From contig OZ024810.1 in assembly GCA_964017045.1 (NCBI GenBank), forward strand, positions 16,797,204 through 16,861,203: 64,000 nt of DNA. The letters run 5' to 3'. Under the pieces are notes generated by a model. The model made no database searches. It was not told the origin of the DNA and saw nothing but the letters and a program-made list of their open reading frames with translations. The stretch comes from Omphiscola glabra (lineage: Eukaryota; Mollusca; Gastropoda; Lymnaeidae). Both the position numbers and the translations under genes were made by a program. Below are positions 58,745-64,000 of this stretch, one piece after another (position 1 is the first letter of the stretch; each line of letters starts with the position of its first letter).

Positions 58745-59487
58745 GTCACTGTGGTATCATCTCTCCCAGCCACATCATATGAGCACGTACACCCCTATTA
58801 TGCGACCCACCCCAATAAGATATAACAGAGTCCATCCCGCCCACAGTGCCAACAATTTTTAACATTTCAATGTGTTCAAATCTCTGCGTTAAAATCAAAG
58901 CTCTTGGGTCATTAATGTAAATTATTTTAACATATTGCGAAACTATTCTCCAAAAAACGACACACTCTAATAAGAAATTTTGGTTGAAGAAAAATGTAAA
59001 AGGGAGACTTGGGCCGTAAACGGTTAATCATTAATCAGGAAAAGCTGCATCACGCAACGACGAAAAAGGGGGAAGGGTGGCGATAACGCGTTTGTCCCTA
59101 TGTTGGAGTTTTACAAGGGGCAACGGTTTGAAACTACAAATGCTATGCAAACCTTCGGCGTCATTTGTTTTAATACAAACGACAGAAAGGACCAACAACC
59201 ACAAGCCCAAACTTTGAAGATAATCTTGTTAGTTCACTTTGATCATTTGCGTGTTTGAATGCAAACTTGTGTGTACAACTGTCCAACGTGAACATCAGTT
59301 GGGTCTCGGGGGATTAGATAACTATCAACGAGTCCCCCCGCTCAACAATAGAGGACCTGATGCTGTTAAGCTTGTTGATATGTGTTTGGGGGCACAAACA
59401 AGACTATTGAAGCGAGGAACACTACGCTCTGCTGGCGCTGTTTTGACATACACGAGAAAACTGAACAGTCTAACACATGTAATACCG
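58745..59487. other. No gene recognised
   Basis: The plus open frame 59239-59595 runs into the next repeat and has no recognisable domain. Confidence 0.4.
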
Positions 59488-59935
59488 CAAAGGGGGCACC
59501 TTAAGAAATGTAATACAACAGGGGGGCAACTTAAGAAATGTAATATTACAAGGGGGAACCTTAAGAACTGCAATACTTCAAGGGGGGTACTTTAAGAGGT
59601 GTAAAATACAGGGAAAGGTATTTAAAGACATGTAATACTAACGGGTACTTTAAGACATGTAATGCTACATATGGGGAATCTTTAAAACATGTAACACCCT
59701 TACAAAGTAAGTTAATTTAAGACATGTAATACATCAAGAACCTACTTTAATACATGTAATACAACGAAAATTACTTTAAGACATGTAATACTGCAATGGG
59801 ATCATTTAAGAGATATAGTAATAGAATCGGGGTACTTTAAGACATATCATACTACAAGGGGTTTCTTTTAAACCATCACTATTTCAGGGAGGGTACTGTA
59901 AGACATGCAATGCTACAATGATTTGCTGTAAGGTA
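59488..59935. repeat. Degenerate minisatellite, about 27-bp unit
   Basis: TTAAGA(A/C)ATGTAATAC(A/T)(A/C)CA with a variable G-rich linker, about sixteen diverged copies. Confidence 0.85.
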
Positions 59936-60120
59936 TGTTGTTTTTTTTTTTTTAAAACTCTTTAAAGTTTAAATTGCATAAATCTTACATTGTCATTTAT
60001 TTTGCTCCCTTGTTTTTTTCAAGTTTATGCTAGTTTTGAATGGCATTTATAAACTTAAATAGTTTTAAATTGTATTATTATTACACATGTTTTTTTTACT
60101 AAATATTTGAGTTTCTTATC

Positions 60121-60460
60121 TCAGATGTCAAGCGATATGTCAAGCGATATGTCAAGCGATATGTCAAGCGATATGTCAAGCGATATGTCAAGCGATATGT
60201 CAAGCGATATGTCAAGCGATATGTCAAGCGATATGTCAAGCGATATGTCAAGCGATATGTCAAGCGATATGTCAAGCGATATGTCAAGCGATATGTCAAG
60301 CGATATGTCAAGCGATATGTCAAGCGATATGTCAAGCGATATGTCAAGCGATATGTCAAGCGATATGTCAAGCGATATGTCAAGCGATATGTCAAGCGAT
60401 ATGCCAAGCGATATGCCAAGCGATATGTCAAGCGATATGTCAAGCGATATGTCAAGCGAT
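60121..60460. repeat. 12-bp array, about 29 copies
   Basis: ATGTCAAGCGAT repeated almost perfectly; two copies read ATGCCAAGCGAT. Confidence 0.97.
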
Positions 60461-60784
60461 ATGCCAGAGGTATGTGCAGGGCGATGTCAAGGGGATAATT
60501 TAGATATATCAGCCAATATGACAGGCGATATGTCAAGCGATATGCCAGAGGTATGTGCAGGGCGATGTCAGGGGGATAATTTAGATATATCAGCCAATAT
60601 GACAGGCGATATGTCAAGCGATATGCCAGAGGTATGTGCAGGGCGATGTCAGGGGGATAATTTAGATATATCAGCCAATATGACAGGCGATATGTCAAGC
60701 GATATGCCAGAGGTATGTGCAGGGCGATGTCAGGGGGATAATTTAGATATATCAGCCAATATGACAGGCGATATGTTAGGGCTT
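60461..60784. repeat. 81-bp higher-order array, 4 copies, derived from the 12-bp array
   Basis: Each unit has ATGCCAGAGGTATGTGCAGG, GCGATGTCAGGGGGATAATT, TAGATATATCAGCCAATATG and ACAGGCGATATGTCAAGCG AT. Period fixed by ATGCCAGAGG at 60461 and 60542. It keeps the frame of the 12-bp array, so a 232-codon plus frame and 230-codon minus frame span both. Confidence 0.96.
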
Positions 60785-60789
60785 TTGTC

Positions 60790-61200
60790 ATCTCATGTCA
60801 GTTGATATGTCAGTGTTTGGTCATGACGGGTAGGCACTAACACTATATTTCAAATCTAACCCTGTGACATGTGTGTGTGTGTGCAGTGGCGACGAAAGGG
60901 CCTATGGAGGGGGGCTGTTACGCCACGAGTGGCACTTCTCTGGTATTTGCAATTACATCGAGGGGTTGCCGTGCTCAGACGAGATTCTTCGTCGCACGTT
61001 CGCGGCAAAAAAAAAATGTTTGCTCGCTCTAAGTTGCAATAAACCTGTGTTATTATCTGAGAATTGAAGAGTTAAGGTCAAATGCATCGTTTTAATAAAC
61101 AACAAATTATAAATGCTACTCCTACACAGGTCACTTGGTTTAATAGCGTCATCACAGGAAAGAACACTTCAAAATATGACGATGAAAAAAAAGAGACTAC
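60790..61200. other. No gene recognised
   Basis: Short open frames at 60864-61067 and 61082-61279 lack domain content. Confidence 0.4.
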
Positions 61201-61204
61201 TAAT

Positions 61205-61372
61205 AAATGTTCCTTTTTACCTCACAGATGCCGCGTAGCAGTTTTGAGCATCCGCACAGCAAATGTTTATAAAAAATAAATTTAAACAGATACGCTGCAC
61301 TCTGCAAAGTAAAACTTTGCACACAACTTTATGATTTGGCACACGAACCAGCAAACCTTAGAGGGAACATTG
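61205..61372. mobile_element. MITE, 168 bp, inverted copy of the 54478 family
   Basis: Begins AAATGTTCC and ends CTTAGAGGGAACATTG. Perfect 8-bp duplication CTACTAAT at 61197-61204 and 61373-61380. The interior matches 54478-54648 in reverse (GAGCATCCGC, CAGATACGCTGCA, ACACGAACCAGCAAACC). Confidence 0.88.
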
Positions 61373-61680
61373 CTACTAATTGCATTTCACAGCTGTATCT
61401 CTTAATTAAATGAGTAAAAAATGAGTAATTTTGAATTACGTTGTGTTCTTTATATATATATAGGCCCGCAGCTTTATCAGCCGGGATAGAGTTTCACTAT
61501 ATTCCCAACATATACAGGACGTTATATAAGTGCATGATTGCAATCTTTGTGTGTGAATTAGATATTTTGTTTTTTCAAGGTTTTTTTTTTTACCTTTCAC
61601 GTGTGCTGTAAGTTGAATAATATATTTCTTTTGTTTCTGTCTATATGAATTTGTTGTTTTTTTTTAATACAGAAATGTAG

Positions 61681-62014
61681 TGTTATAATGGGTGGGGTTG
61701 TCTCAGGGGCGGGGAGCCCTCGGCATGCCGCTTCGCGGCCTGACTGGAATAGAGACCACTGGGGGAGTGGTTGAATGCCAGTCGGGGGCGGTGGAGGTGT
61801 GTTGGGGAAGACTTTATGAGCCTCGGCTCGATAGTCTGCTGATTTTCTTAAGTAAGTTAGTTAGTGTTATAATGAAATTGAATAATGTTAGTATCACTAG
61901 CTTTGGTATCGTTTACTTTGTAAACTGGTTTTCAGTCCATCACTATGGATTGCTCATTCCACGCGCCAAATCTTAAAATAGATTAAATCTTCAAAACAAT
62001 AACGGTTCTCAACA
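61681..62014 (+). mobile_element. Possible solo LTR related to families A and B
   Basis: Starts TGTTATAATGGGTGGGG and ends GATTAAATCTTC...ATAACGGTTCTCAACA, resembling the 3' ends of the other LTRs (GATTAAATTCTCC...ATAACGGTCC and GAGAACGGTACTTAACA); CTTTGGTATCGTTTA also matches. It is shorter (334 bp) and I see no target duplication, so it may be partial. Confidence 0.4.
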
Positions 62015-62019
62015 CTGAA

Positions 62020-62485
62020 CCAAGTTGTTTTACTCGGGTCCACACAATTCTTTCGAGACGCACAGTACTAGCAATGGTTTTCCGAAAGCGGGAACAAAGA
62101 ATAATGATCACTTAAATTTAAATCAGTGAAGTAATTGTGAAACAAATAAATTAACTAAGTTTTGCCGCTTAGGTTTATAAGAAGTGTCTGCTTTAAACTA
62201 TAGCATTGGGTCTGTTTTAAGTAACCCTACTGGAATCGAGTTTAGAAACAACAAACATTATGTTGGAACCAACCAAAATTGAAAAAGAAAGAAAAAAAAA
62301 GTTGGTGGCGTCCAAGGACAAACTACTTTGTTTGGACGTACCCAATAGACATCAAGCAGCATATTATTCATCCGTCTTTATCTTTCGCCATTTCACTCTG
62401 TAATCGTATAACAAAAGTACTGAGTCTGGTAAGATGTATGGGGGGGGGGGGGGTGGAGATGGGTTGAAAATAGCGTGAGTGAAGA
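62020..62485. other. No gene recognised; G12 run
   Basis: AT-rich with a poly-G run near 62440-62451. Confidence 0.45.
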
Positions 62486-62489
62486 AAAA

Positions 62490-62945
62490 AAGTCACTGAA
62501 AAAAAATGTCACAGAAAAAAAATGTCACAGAAAAAAAATGTCACAGAAAAAAAATGTCACAGAAAAAAAATGTCACAGAAAAAAAATGTCACAGAAAAAA
62601 ATGTCACAGAAAAAAAATGTCACAGAAAAAAAATGTCACAGAAAAAAAATGTCACAGAAAAAAAATGTCACAGAAAAAAAATGTCACTGAAAAAAAATGT
62701 CACAGAAAAAAAATGTCACAGAAAAAAAATGTCACAGAAAAAAAATGTCACTGAAAAAAAAATGTCACTGAAAAAAAATGTCACAGAAAAAAATGTCACT
62801 GGAAAAAAAAGGTCACTGAAGAAAAAATGTCACTGAAGAAAAAATGTCACTGAAAAAAAATGTCACAGAAAAAAAATGTCACTGAAGAAAAAATGTCACA
62901 GAAAAAAAATGTCACTGAAAAAAAAATGTCACTGAAAAAAGTGAC
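62490..62945. repeat. Minisatellite, 16-bp unit, about 28 copies
   Basis: AATGTCACAGAAAAAA with CTG variants to the right. Length variation of the A run shifts the frame between copies. Confidence 0.96.
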
Positions 62946-62949
62946 TTGT

Positions 62950-64000
62950 TTTTCAGTGTCATTTTTCTGGTCCTTTTTTTCTGTTGCTTTTTTTTCAAGG
63001 AGTTTTTACTTACAATCAAAAACATCACGTTCAGGTACCGAGGAAGCGGACAATAGCTACTATGTAAGTTAACATGTCCGTTATTAAACTTGCATACCTA
63101 AGAGTGAAAACATTTAGAAATCTCTCCTGGCAGAACAGATGTATTGAACCAACCGACAATGTTTCCATAAGACAACAAAAAAGTTTGTTGTACAAGCAAG
63201 TAATTTTTTTTTTTCAATGCGAAGGCAAATCATGGCAAATGTTCAAAATTTATATTTAATAAATTTGCCTCACAAATGTATTTTACTGGGGGTTTTTTAA
63301 GTTTAATTTTTTTAATTAAGTTGTAGCCATTCTTCGATCAATGACATTGCCGCGACTTCTGTAGACTTAATTCTTCACCCCAAAAATGTGAGCTTTATTC
63401 ACATAGAAACAATGTTGCCACTCTTCTCGCAGACTGGGCTTTTGTTGCCAAAACAATGCAGCAGAAAGCTGTCCGATTAACACCGGTCCGTTCACGTGCA
63501 ATCTGGACATCAAAGAGTCGCACAGTGGTCCTAAGACCAGGGGAAATCTGGCTAGGTGTTAGCGGGGGCCGCCATTTTGGCTTCGCTTCCCTCCACATTT
63601 AGCGTTGTGTGCCAACCGGCCGTTCGGTGAATGCATAGCTTTGAAGTTGGTCAGGCTTTTAAGACGGCATCCTGGAATTTGAACGTTGTTTGGAATGTGC
63701 CTCTTGTTGGAATGTGCCTCTGGTTGGAATTTGAGGGGAGGGTGAGGGGCGCAGCTCGGTTACAAAATGCGATAAAAATATGTACTTGATGTGCTATTCT
63801 ATTGTCAAATTTGAATATAATATAATGCATTATCAATATTTAATATGATTCATTCTCTTATGAGTCTCATCAAGTTTGAATTTTAAATTGATATGTTCAA
63901 TTCTTTTAAATATTATTTATTCTATTGTCGATTTTGAATTTGATATATTATATTTTTAATTTTGAATAACATATATATTTGATTGATATATACTATAATA
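62950..64000. other. No gene recognised
   Basis: AT-rich; the patch 63410-63620 is richer in G/C. The short open frames have no domain content. Confidence 0.4.

Noticed and set aside
60099..60805. 232- and 230-codon frames on opposite strands
   Set aside because: They read through the 12-bp and 81-bp arrays.
61082..61279. Open frame of 65 codons overlapping the MITE
   Set aside because: It runs across the border of a mobile element and has no recognisable content.

Overview
The window is animal nuclear DNA: AT-rich, spliced genes, long introns, and a heavy load of retroelements, MITEs and minisatellites. The LINE tails, the Gmr1-type LTR element and the kind of immunoglobulin receptor gene suggest a mollusc, most likely a gastropod. 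That is inference; no species marker is present.

The one gene I can reconstruct end to end is on the minus strand, 31331 to 10212. Twelve exons with matching intron phases and GT..AG borders give a 766-residue type I membrane protein. It has a signal peptide, an N-terminal region of three non-canonical modules (exons 2-6), two Ig domains with cysteines (exons 7-8 and exon 9), a cysteine-free membrane-proximal Ig-like domain (exon 10), one transmembrane helix with a KRRR stop-transfer (exon 11), and a cytoplasmic tail ending in an ITIM-like I-D-Y-W-N-I motif (exon 12). A diverged copy of exon 11 lies at 38050-38169 on the same strand, so the gene probably belongs to a family with a decayed neighbour. 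A possible C-type lectin exon lies at 58164-58391 (minus).

The third intron holds a nearly complete Ty3/Gypsy-type element on the plus strand (19044-25471), antisense to the host gene. It has 602/604-bp LTRs, a perfect 5-bp target duplication, a primer binding site and a polypurine tract. Its pol order is protease, integrase, reverse transcriptase, RNase H, the Gmr1-type order. The coding frame has three in-frame stops and an N-terminal frameshift. Related solo LTRs lie at 18398-19020 (plus) and 42852-43471 (minus); a possible third is at 61681-62014.

Other mobile DNA includes LINE 3' ends (1-262, 7105-7735, 8468-8625, 15733-16330, 28081-28395, 36545-36690, 39755-40666), hAT-like MITEs with 8-bp duplications (530-719, 35325-35523, 45203-45380, 54478-54648, 61205-61372; also 8185-8379), and a MULE-like MITE (54845-55077).

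The rest, especially 35.6-63 kb, is dominated by about twenty minisatellites with units of 12 to 81 bp. Many have periods divisible by three, so they give long open frames that are not genes. No rRNA, tRNA or CRISPR locus was recognised.
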